Origin: Curvivirga aplysinae
GTDB lineage: Bacteria > Pseudomonadota > Alphaproteobacteria > UBA8366 > Aestuariispiraceae
DNA: 39,065 nucleotides
Direction: 5' to 3'
NCBI RefSeq assembly: GCF_009711445.1
Contig: NZ_SMMC01000196.1
Coordinates: 1 to 39,065 of the forward strand
Positions 34,127 to 39,065 of the stretch are shown piece by piece; within the stretch, counting starts at the first letter, position 1, and each line of letters starts with the position of its first letter. The notes beneath the pieces were generated by a model, which saw only the letters and a program-made list of their open reading frames with translations, did no database searches and was not told the origin of the DNA. The translations under genes were made by a program, and so were the position numbers.

Positions 34127-35055
34127 TATGCTGCTTCCTTAAGTTTTGCGCGTAGTTTCTCTAATTCAGCTTTTAGCGCTAATGCATCACCCTTTTGAAC
34201 TGCCCAAAATTGACGTAAGCCTTCACGGTTCTGCTCTAAGAACATTTCCAACAATTGTGATGTTGCGAGCTGGTTGGCGTGATCTAAAAATTTGTCAGCA
34301 AATTCTCCCTCGCTGATCATCTGAATGCCCTCTGTCATTTCAAAAATCACTGGCAACATGTCTTTACCAACAAGCTTAAGTCGCTCTTCCCTTTGAAAGC
34401 TTTCCACACGCTCTGTTGCGGTCATTTCTGCTTGCAAGCGGTCCATTTCTTCTGCTGCATATGTGCCAGAAATATCCTCAGGCCATCCTTTGCGAAGAGC
34501 TTGCGCCTCTGCACATTTAGCGATCATGATCTTAGGCATACGAACCCAATTATCTTTAGCAATTGTATATTCGCCTGTTGGACCTTTTCGACCCGTTTCA
34601 TTTTCCGCCCAAATTTCTTTAAGGGGTACGTATTCCTCCCAATAAGCAGAACAGGTAATTTTGTGCCATTCGCCATGGGAAAATTTAAAGACAGACACAA
34701 CGGCCTTTTCTATGCCAAGTGGGTTTGTCTTATCCTTTAAGGATTCATCAAAGATAAGTCGCGGCTCTTCATCATCAGGTCGATAGTTACCGGAACGATT
34801 TGCGATTGCGCGATACCCGTCGATACCAACGATAAATGTTGCCTGACGTTTACTTGGTTTGTCTTTATTGAAAACTAAGCAATGAATTTGCTTGCGAAAA
34901 GGGTCAAGGCCAGCATTGCGGCAAAGCTCCATGAACATATCAAATTCATCTGCATTTGTATCCTTTGCGACGGTGTTTCGGATCAAGCTTAGCTGCTGAT
35001 TAGATAAGCCGTTAACAGGAGAAGAAAACTTCTCAATAGTAGCTATTTGGTTCAT
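34126..35055 (-). CDS. bet: Phage single-strand annealing protein, Bet/RecT type
   Basis: The 309-residue protein matches the lambda Bet group: [101 protein letters not shown] and AAEEMDR. It anneals complementary single strands during phage recombination. Lambda Bet works with exonuclease Exo; no exonuclease is recognised in the window, though Gp157 upstream and SSB downstream form the usual module. GGAGAGATTAAA precedes the ATG; one base separates it from the Gp157 stop. Confidence 0.94.
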   Translation of the reverse strand: MNQIATIEKFSSPVNGLSNQQLSLIRNTVAKDTNADEFDMFMELCRNAGLDPFRKQIHCLVFNKDKPSKRQATFIVGIDGYRAIANRSGNYRPDDEEPRLIFDESLKDKTNPLGIEKAVVSVFKFSHGEWHKITCSAYWEEYVPLKEIWAENETGRKGPTGEYTIAKDNWVRMPKIMIAKCAEAQALRKGWPEDISGTYAAEEMDRLQAEMTATERVESFQREERLKLVGKDMLPVIFEMTEGIQMISEGEFADKFLDHANQLATSQLLEMFLEQNREGLRQFWAVQKGDALALKAELEKLRAKLKEAA

Positions 35056-35056
35056 T

Positions 35057-35545
35057 TTAATCTCTCCGAATTTGGATTGTCATACCACCGTTTGAAAGGG
35101 TAGCGCCTTTTACATCACCCTCATTGAGAGCTTTTAGCAGCGCCTTCTTATCCAGCTTTGGTGGCTGTGCTTTGAAGAATGTAGAGGGGATATCCGCCTC
35201 TTCGGTGATAATCACCTTCTTAGGCATCCTCTTTGTTGAAATGGTACAGGTCGGCCCCATGACCTTTGATAAATCTGCCAACTCCATAGCCTGTAGAATT
35301 ACCGTTTTGAGAGTGTCCGACTTTACCTTTAAGCGACCAGAGCGTCTTTTAAGGGCATCGCCTTTCTCGTTTGCAGCAACTGCCAGCATGTCCAATTCAT
35401 CCACTTCATCGACTAGGGCTTGTATAGCTTCCTCGAAGTTTGTTTCTGACTGAATAGCAAGCTGGATACTTTCGGCATCCCACTCTTGAGCCTCTAATTG
35501 CTCGCGTAAGCTTCTTACTGCCTTAAGTTCTTTATGAAGGCTCAT
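35057..35545 (-). CDS. Siphovirus Gp157-family protein
   Basis: From ATG 35545, with ribosome site GGAGGTG, the protein has 162 residues. It has a long helical first half (LREQLEAQEWDAESIQ, DEVDELDMLAVAANEKGDALKRRSG) and a second half with TISTKRMPKKVIITEEADIP, FFKAQPPKLDKKALLKALNEG and VKGATLSNGGMTIQIRRD, as in Gp157-type phage proteins linked to recombination modules and sometimes to phage resistance. The open frame extends upstream to 35626 but there coincides with a different coupled small gene. Its ATG overlaps that gene's stop. Confidence 0.87.
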   Translation of the reverse strand: MSLHKELKAVRSLREQLEAQEWDAESIQLAIQSETNFEEAIQALVDEVDELDMLAVAANEKGDALKRRSGRLKVKSDTLKTVILQAMELADLSKVMGPTCTISTKRMPKKVIITEEADIPSTFFKAQPPKLDKKALLKALNEGDVKGATLSNGGMTIQIRRD

Positions 35546-35685
35546 ATCCACACCTCCGCAATTACGATCAAAGACACACCCAACACTGCGAAGAAGATCG
35601 CTTGCCCTAATGTGATGCGCTCCCATAAATTTCGAGGCTTCACATGCATGTTATAGACGTTGGTGATAGTGCGTGCGGGTTTCAT
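35542..35685 (-). CDS. 47-residue single-pass membrane protein in the phage early operon
   Basis: This reading frame runs from ATG 35685 to TGA 35542. The N-terminus MKPARTITNVYNMHVKPRN is basic; residues about 27-45 (QAIFFAVLGVSLIVIAEVW) form one hydrophobic helix, so it would be a small inner-membrane protein with a cytosolic N-terminus by the positive-inside rule. Its ATG overlaps the preceding gene's stop by 4 bp and its TGA overlaps the Gp157 ATG by 3 bp, which makes a true, translationally coupled gene likely. I recognise no family. Confidence 0.65.
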   Translation of the reverse strand: MKPARTITNVYNMHVKPRNLWERITLGQAIFFAVLGVSLIVIAEVWI

Positions 35686-36044
35686 GCTGCACCTCTCATG
35701 GTTTCATTCAAAAGGCGTTGAGCCACCTTACGGTTATCGGCTGTATCTAATGCATGGCGGTAACCACGGAACTCGCCACCGGATACGGGCATGAATGCTT
35801 GGTAACCGTATAGGTAACGGGAAATACATTCCAAATTCAAACCTTCATCATAGAACAGCTTGAAGATGTCACCGTTGTGTGTGGTTTTAAAGGAAACCTG
35901 ACGAACAGAAATACTGTCGGATAGATTGTCATCATAGTCAGCGTGAGCCTCTTCTGGTGTCGAGCCATATCCTACGATATCGGCGCCACGATCTGCGTCA
36001 AATGCCATAAAGCCACGACTGCTTGTTTCGTATCGCATATCCAT
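35682..36044 (-). CDS. Phage early-region protein of unknown function
   Basis: From ATG 36044, with the strong ribosome site GGGAGGG, 120 residues. The N-terminal part (MRYETSSRGFMAFDADRGAD, then STPEEAHADYDDNL) looks like a small alpha/beta HicB-like or DUF-type fold, but catalytic or DNA-binding signatures are missing, so no function is assigned. An in-frame stretch up to 36116 antisense to nothing in particular is omitted because of the good ribosome site. It overlaps the 47-residue gene by 4 bp. Confidence 0.7.
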   Translation of the reverse strand: MDMRYETSSRGFMAFDADRGADIVGYGSTPEEAHADYDDNLSDSISVRQVSFKTTHNGDIFKLFYDEGLNLECISRYLYGYQAFMPVSGGEFRGYRHALDTADNRKVAQRLLNETMRGAA

Positions 36045-36058
36045 GATTATTCCCTCCC

Positions 36059-36259
36059 TTACTCTGCAGCCAATGCGAAAGCATCGGTAATGTCGATCTT
36101 TTCGCCTGTTAAGCAATTCAAGGTGAAACGGTATTCTTGACCTTTAAGCTGGTCTACTTCCTCGAAGTAACGAGTAGTCGCAGCTTCTAAATCACTTACC
36201 ATTGCTTCTTCGAATGTGAATGTGTCGTTTGACGGGATATTCCAAACATTGATCAGCAT
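36059..36259 (-). CDS. First gene of the leftward phage operon, unknown small protein
   Basis: 66 residues, acidic (LINVWNIPSNDTFTFEEAMV, FEEVDQLKGQEYRFTLNCLT), with an almost ideal ribosome site AAGGAGGAAACAC. It is the first gene after the operator-bearing promoter at 36285-36313. No helix-turn-helix is visible, so it is not an obvious repressor. Being the first early gene, an anti-host or antitermination role is conceivable but unsupported. Confidence 0.75.
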   Translation of the reverse strand: MLINVWNIPSNDTFTFEEAMVSDLEAATTRYFEEVDQLKGQEYRFTLNCLTGEKIDITDAFALAAE

Positions 36260-36284
36260 GTGTTTCCTCCTTGGTTATGAGGTA

Positions 36285-36313
36285 ACTATAATGTGGGAAA
36301 AATCCCACGTCAA
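36285..36313 (-). promoter_or_regulatory. Leftward early promoter of the phage operon
   Basis: On the minus strand TTGACG (36313-36308) and TATAGT (36290-36285) are separated by exactly 17 bp, a near-consensus sigma70 promoter 25 bp ahead of the first gene. The spacer is filled by a perfect operator palindrome. Confidence 0.85.
36293..36308. promoter_or_regulatory. Operator palindrome 1 inside the promoter spacer
   Basis: GTGGGA-AAAA-TCCCAC is a perfect dyad lying between the -35 and -10 boxes. A protein bound here would block RNA polymerase. A near copy lies 29 bp away. Confidence 0.75.
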
Positions 36314-36321
36314 GTTAAAAA

Positions 36322-36337
36322 GAGGGAAAAATCCCAC
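36322..36337. promoter_or_regulatory. Operator palindrome 2 (one mismatch)
   Basis: GAGGGA-AAAA-TCCCAC differs from operator 1 by one base (T to A at the second position). The centres are 29 bp apart, about three helical turns, which suits cooperative binding of two dimers and possible control of the rightward genes. Confidence 0.7.
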
Positions 36338-36403
36338 ATTTATTTTTTCGGAGAATTGAAATAGGTTTAAAACCCTAGGCTGTAATTGGATATGGAGGGT
36401 ATG

Positions 36404-36892
36404 ATGGAAGCTGTCTTGGTGGCGTTATTGGTCTGTATAGGTGTTTCTGTATTTTTGTTTTCGGCATATAGAGGCGTCTCTCATAGGCTTGAGTTGGAAC
36501 AATTTGCCCATACTGAAACTCAGCAAAAATTAAATGAAGCCATGATGCTTATTGGCGAATTAGCTGCTGAGCCGCCTGTGCAAGATTTTTCAGAGTTCAA
36601 AAATCCGAAAGAAGCAGCTTTGCTGGCAGAAATCATACATCAGGTAGAGATGGCTAGTGAGTTGGGATTTGACGATCCTAAGGAAGAGGCTGAGTTGGGC
36701 TTGTTGGTAGCAACTCTTCTATCAAAAGCTGAAGCATTAATTGATAATGATATGAGAAATTCGGCCCTATGTACTATCTGCGAATTGCTGGCTGTATCCA
36801 ATCAATTAGATAAGGCCAAGATGTTGATTTTAGAAATTAGAGATACGCCTGATAAGGTAAGGCTGCTTTCGCGATACCCGCAATTAAGTTAA
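36404..36892 (+). CDS. Membrane-anchored phage protein, unknown
   Basis: From ATG 36404 (GGAGGG just upstream) 162 residues: an N-terminal transmembrane helix (about 1-23, MEAVLVALLVCIGVSVFLF), a short coiled-coil-like stretch (RLELEQFAHTETQQKLNEAM), then helical repeats (PKEAALLAEIIHQVEMASEL, LLVATLLSKAEALID, ALCTICELLAVSNQLDKAKM) that resemble TPR-like hairpins facing the cytosol. ATG codons at 36392 and 36401 and a TTG at 36386 are alternatives. It is divergent from the operator-bearing promoter. Function unknown. Confidence 0.7.
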   Translation: MEAVLVALLVCIGVSVFLFSAYRGVSHRLELEQFAHTETQQKLNEAMMLIGELAAEPPVQDFSEFKNPKEAALLAEIIHQVEMASELGFDDPKEEAELGLLVATLLSKAEALIDNDMRNSALCTICELLAVSNQLDKAKMLILEIRDTPDKVRLLSRYPQLS

Positions 36893-36966
36893 CCTCTCTC
36901 CACCGATATTTACTTCTCAGAATAAGTATAGCGTATTGCAGTGTATTTGTAATGTAAGGAATATGA

Positions 36967-37266
36967 ATGTCAGAACAAAAACTAGATTATGAGCTTACTG
37001 ACGAAGAAATTAGAGTCGCTACAGAGTATTTGTATGACTTAGGCTGGATCGAGCGTGACTGTGAAGTTTGTCAAAGTCGTGAGTGGGTGATGGGAAGGAA
37101 GCTACTTGGTATGCTACCCACCGACGGAAAAGGATCGTTTTCCGTGACCCCCGATTACGCCTATGTAGCGATTATTTGCGAACATTGTGGCAATACAAAA
37201 ATGGCAAACGCAAATGTTTTGGGATTTCGCGACTTTAGTGAGAGTGAGGAGGGTGGCAATGAATAA
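36967..37266 (+). CDS. Zinc-ribbon phage protein, unknown
   Basis: This 99-residue protein has two CxxC pairs, in RDCEVCQSREW and IICEHCGNTKM, spaced about 40 residues apart, the pattern of a zinc ribbon. An N-terminal acidic helix (YELTDEEIRVATEYLYDLGW) precedes them. Its last codons overlap the start of the coiled-coil membrane gene by 8 bp, so the two are coupled. Similar pairs occur in prophages but no function is known to me. Confidence 0.75.
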   Translation: MSEQKLDYELTDEEIRVATEYLYDLGWIERDCEVCQSREWVMGRKLLGMLPTDGKGSFSVTPDYAYVAIICEHCGNTKMANANVLGFRDFSESEEGGNE

Positions 37267-37528
37267 TGATGTTATCGACCTTATGGACTTTCGCAAAGAA
37301 AAAGGTAATAATAATGAAAACCCACCTATGGGCGGTGATGGAGGCGATGGCATGGAAGCTAGAGTTGCGAAGCTTGAGACGCACGTGGAGCATATTCGCG
37401 AAGACATTGGAGAGCTAAAATCTGATGTTAAGGAACTGCGTAAAACAATTGATAGCAGATCGGCTTGGTTAATCGGCCTAGTCGTGGTGTCTATTTTGGT
37501 TCCTATAGCTTTAAAATATTGGGGTTAG
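37259..37528 (+). CDS. Small coiled-coil protein with C-terminal membrane helix (XhlA-like)
   Basis: From ATG 37259 (GGAGGGTGGCA ahead) 89 residues: a flexible Asn/Gly-rich stretch, a coiled coil (EARVAKLETHVEHIREDIGE, then LKSDVKELRKTI), and a C-terminal hydrophobic helix (SAWLIGLVVVSILVPIALKY). This is the layout of hemolysin XhlA and similar phage proteins, some linked to lysis; no holin or endolysin is seen nearby. The same layout is used by unrelated small membrane proteins. A strong terminator lies 22 bp downstream. Confidence 0.7.
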   Translation: MNNDVIDLMDFRKEKGNNNENPPMGGDGGDGMEARVAKLETHVEHIREDIGELKSDVKELRKTIDSRSAWLIGLVVVSILVPIALKYWG

Positions 37529-37549
37529 TTATTGCCTGTTTAGTTTTCG

Positions 37550-37571
37550 GGAGGCTTCGGCCTCCTTTTTT
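37550..37571 (+). terminator. Strong intrinsic terminator
   Basis: GGAGGC-TTCG-GCCTCC followed by TTTTTT: a 6-bp GC-rich stem with the extra-stable TTCG tetraloop. It ends the rightward three-gene unit and insulates the GNAT-like gene. Confidence 0.93.
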
Positions 37572-37668
37572 ATGTTCATAAATTCCATTCCAAGTAGTTT
37601 TCTTTGAAAAAAACACTAACGCATTGATATATGTAAGCTTCCACTAAATTAACTATAGGAAGTAAAAA

Positions 37669-38367
37669 ATGCTAAACGCTATACACGTTTTTGAATATAT
37701 GAAACTGCGGTTAGAAAAATTAAATGAGCATGGGATAGAAATTGAGATAAGTAATGACTTAGATAAGTTGATTGATGTTTCTGAGGGTATAGATGAGCAT
37801 AATCTATCACCTCTATATAATACAGATTACTTTGATATGTACTCCGAGCGATTTCTTTGGGTGCATGGTACCGACCATGAAGGTAAAACCATTCACATAC
37901 AAGCCTCGAAGCTGGAGGATTTGGGGGCAAATAGTTTAGATTGCCTTTTATCGCAACAGTTGCGTCGAGGCTGGGGTAATAAGGGGGATAAGAAAATTTC
38001 TTGTTGCCCAATATCTGCAAAAATAAAAGGGCGTGTAGCGTATCATGGGGATATGTGGCTAAGCTCAAAGTGCCGTGGTGATGGGTTGGGTAGGGTGTTA
38101 GGTACGCTAGGCTTAGCTATCATTTATTCTACATGGCAGCCGGATTTTGTCTTTGGATTTTTAGAAAGTCCATTGCAAAAAAAAGGTGTGATATTTAACC
38201 ACGGATATTGGAATTTTGAGCCTTTAGACCAAGAGTGGAAGCTGGCTTTTCCTTGGCTATACCAAGAAGATTTCCTGATTTGGATGACGCGAGAAAATCT
38301 TGATTATTCTTTTCGGTCAGATTTTGCGAAAACTCGCACAAAACAGCGACTGCCGGGTAATCTCTAA
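37669..38367 (+). CDS. GNAT-fold-like protein, unknown substrate
   Basis: The 232 residues contain a GNAT motif A candidate, SKCRGDGLGRVLGTLGLAII, with Arg136-Gly-Asp-Gly-Leu-Gly141 matching the acetyl-CoA pyrophosphate loop (R/Q-x-x-G-x-G/A). GRVAYHGDMWL would be the preceding strand and FNHGYWNFEPL the end of the fold. The N-terminal 120 residues are not typical. AGGAAG precedes the ATG, and TTGAAA about 17 bp from ATATAT (about 37603-37631) may be its promoter. The last 58 codons overlap the convergent gene, so its true C-terminus may be recent. Confidence 0.6.
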   Translation: MLNAIHVFEYMKLRLEKLNEHGIEIEISNDLDKLIDVSEGIDEHNLSPLYNTDYFDMYSERFLWVHGTDHEGKTIHIQASKLEDLGANSLDCLLSQQLRRGWGNKGDKKISCCPISAKIKGRVAYHGDMWLSSKCRGDGLGRVLGTLGLAIIYSTWQPDFVFGFLESPLQKKGVIFNHGYWNFEPLDQEWKLAFPWLYQEDFLIWMTRENLDYSFRSDFAKTRTKQRLPGNL

Positions 38368-38782
38368 AAGTAATAGGAAATGCAAAGCGGAAGTAACTGA
38401 CAGGTTTTAATTTATTGTCAATTATAAGGTTTGCGTTCACTTTTTCACATAATGGTGCACCATCTCTGACAATCTCGGAGTATGGTGCTTTCATTACTCG
38501 CTCGAATAGGTCGTCAGGCACGCCTGAGCGTCCTAAGGCATTCAAGGCAAAGTCATTACCGAATACCTTTGCTGACGTGCTTTTATCTCCACAAAATAGG
38601 AAAGGCTTATCATCTCTAGAAACAGCATGAATTTGAAGTCTCGGTACTATGATTTCGAAATCAGCGGCTCCATTTGCTATAACTCCACCAGTTCGCTCAA
38701 ACCACTCCATAGCTCTAAGAAATTTTTCACTCTTAGAGGCTAAAAAGTAATTACTAACTGTATTTTTCTGGAAATATCTCAT
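38195..38782 (-). CDS. Unknown protein, possibly PAS-like
   Basis: Of 195 residues, about 20-150 (RAMEWFERTGGVIANGAADF, NALGRSGVPDDLFERVMKAP, VSYFRFAFPITFRDYPAVAV) faintly resemble divergent PAS_5-type domains of Alphaproteobacteria. The last 40 or so residues (EKNNQDFLASSKSGNLLG onward) lie antisense to the GNAT-like gene and look low in complexity, as if the reading frame had run into foreign sequence. Its ATG overlaps the upstream small gene by 4 bp. The family call is weak. Confidence 0.5.
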   Translation of the reverse strand: MRYFQKNTVSNYFLASKSEKFLRAMEWFERTGGVIANGAADFEIIVPRLQIHAVSRDDKPFLFCGDKSTSAKVFGNDFALNALGRSGVPDDLFERVMKAPYSEIVRDGAPLCEKVNANLIIDNKLKPVSYFRFAFPITFRDYPAVAVLCEFSQNLTEKNNQDFLASSKSGNLLGIAKEKPASTLGLKAQNSNIRG

Positions 38783-39033
38783 GAGTTATTTTGAGTAGAG
38801 TGTGCTACAAAATGGAACTGCTCTACAAAACAGATAAGATGTTGTAATTGAGGTTCATTGAGTTGAGATAAATCGTGAATATTAAATTTATTTTGTGCGA
38901 ATTGGCTCACCACATTCTTGAGCCCTGCATCATTAATCTTTTGAGTGAAGCATTCAATTTTTGCTTCTAATAATAAATTTTTTATCTCTGTTCTAATCGC
39001 GTGTCTTTGGTTCATAGCCAATCCCATATTCAT
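38779..39033 (-). CDS. Small helical protein, unknown
   Basis: This 84-residue protein is predicted mostly helical (TEIKNLLLEAKIECFTQKIN, LNEPQLQHLICFVEQFHF), with no signal peptide or known motif. GGTAGGGAA before ATG 39033 is a fair ribosome site. It is followed by a coupled gene (ATGA overlap), so the two form a unit whose promoter lies at or beyond the right edge of the window. Confidence 0.55.
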   Translation of the reverse strand: MNMGLAMNQRHAIRTEIKNLLLEAKIECFTQKINDAGLKNVVSQFAQNKFNIHDLSQLNEPQLQHLICFVEQFHFVAHSTQNNS

Positions 39034-39065
39034 TTCCCTACCAATTAATATAATAAGTAGAAATA

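Larger units (their letters stand above)
30314..39065. mobile_element. Phage-like integrated element at tRNA-Phe (left part; right end outside window)
   Basis: Support comes from the tyrosine integrase next to tRNA-Phe, an excisionase-like gene, a recombination module (Bet, SSB, Gp157), HNH-like, AP2-like and DUF1367 phage proteins, and a single leftward operon under an operator-bearing promoter. No structural, terminase, replication or lysis gene is recognised within the 8.75 kb visible, and no attR is seen. It may be a complete prophage whose remainder lies to the right, or a satellite or decayed element. Where the element ends relative to the genes at 37.7-39.0 kb is unknown. Confidence 0.8.

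Noticed and set aside
37679-38068. 129-codon minus-strand frame opposite the GNAT-like gene
   Set aside because: No ribosome site or motif; the plus-strand frame has a good ribosome site and a GNAT loop.
30314-39065. Search for a second copy of the tRNA-Phe 3' end (attR)
   Set aside because: No repeat of the CTCCGAGCACCA region was found by eye; the right end must lie beyond the window or be degenerate.

Overview
The window reads as chromosomal DNA of an alphaproteobacterium with fairly AT-rich, evenly coded sequence. The lineage call rests on gene neighbourhoods typical of that class: sfsA-map-radC, an M48/TPR protease next to a DsbA-like protein, and hisG(short)-hisD-UPF0262-LMW phosphatase-maf-RNase G-yacG-tRNA-Phe. 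I cannot name a genus. From 1 to about 30.3 kb the content is mostly ordinary chromosome. From about 30.3 kb to the right edge it is a phage-like integrated element whose far end lies outside the window.

Region 1 (1-5.3 kb): a class I aminotransferase overlaps a molybdopterin oxidoreductase behind a good sigma70-type promoter. Next come a secreted-protein gene broken by an in-frame TAA inside its signal peptide and a PfkB sugar kinase. Region 2 (5.3-15.2 kb): radC, map, sfsA, a periplasmic DsbA-family protein and an M48 protease on the minus strand. A divergent gamma-glutamyltransferase-like lipoprotein and a second aminotransferase follow, then DUF2062, a CDP-alcohol phosphatidyltransferase and a PHP-domain protein. 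Region 3 (15.4-22.9 kb): class II fructose-bisphosphate aldolase, followed by signalling genes. These are a PAS protein plus a soluble chemotaxis receptor, a solute-binding protein, a single-domain response regulator and a Cache-PAS-PAS hybrid histidine kinase. A CAT-anticodon tRNA ends the region.

Region 4 (23.1-30.3 kb): mnmA, an amino-terminal remnant of an iron/2-oxoglutarate oxygenase, and the his/maf/RNase G/yacG run closing with a strong terminator. A compact structured element of unknown identity and tRNA-Phe follow.

Region 5 (30.3-39.07 kb): a tyrosine integrase abuts the 3' end of tRNA-Phe. A leftward operon runs from one strong promoter at about 36.3 kb through small proteins, a newly noted 47-residue membrane protein, Gp157, a Bet/RecT annealase, SSB, an HNH-like protein, DUF1367, an HNH/AP2 protein, an excisionase-like protein and finally the integrase. 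This is the logic of a lambdoid early-left operon. The promoter carries a perfect 16-bp palindrome exactly in its -35/-10 spacer and a near-copy 29 bp away, a convincing repressor operator, although no repressor is recognisable in the window. Rightward genes encode a membrane protein, a zinc-ribbon protein, a coiled-coil/membrane protein and a GNAT-like protein. The last converges on, and overlaps by 173 bp, a two-gene minus-strand operon of unknown function.

I found no CRISPR array, no insertion sequence and no clear new defence system. The most notable items are the operator-embedded phage promoter, the coupled small membrane protein, the unidentified structured element beside tRNA-Phe, the stop codon in a signal peptide, and the overlapping gene ends at 38.2-38.4 kb.
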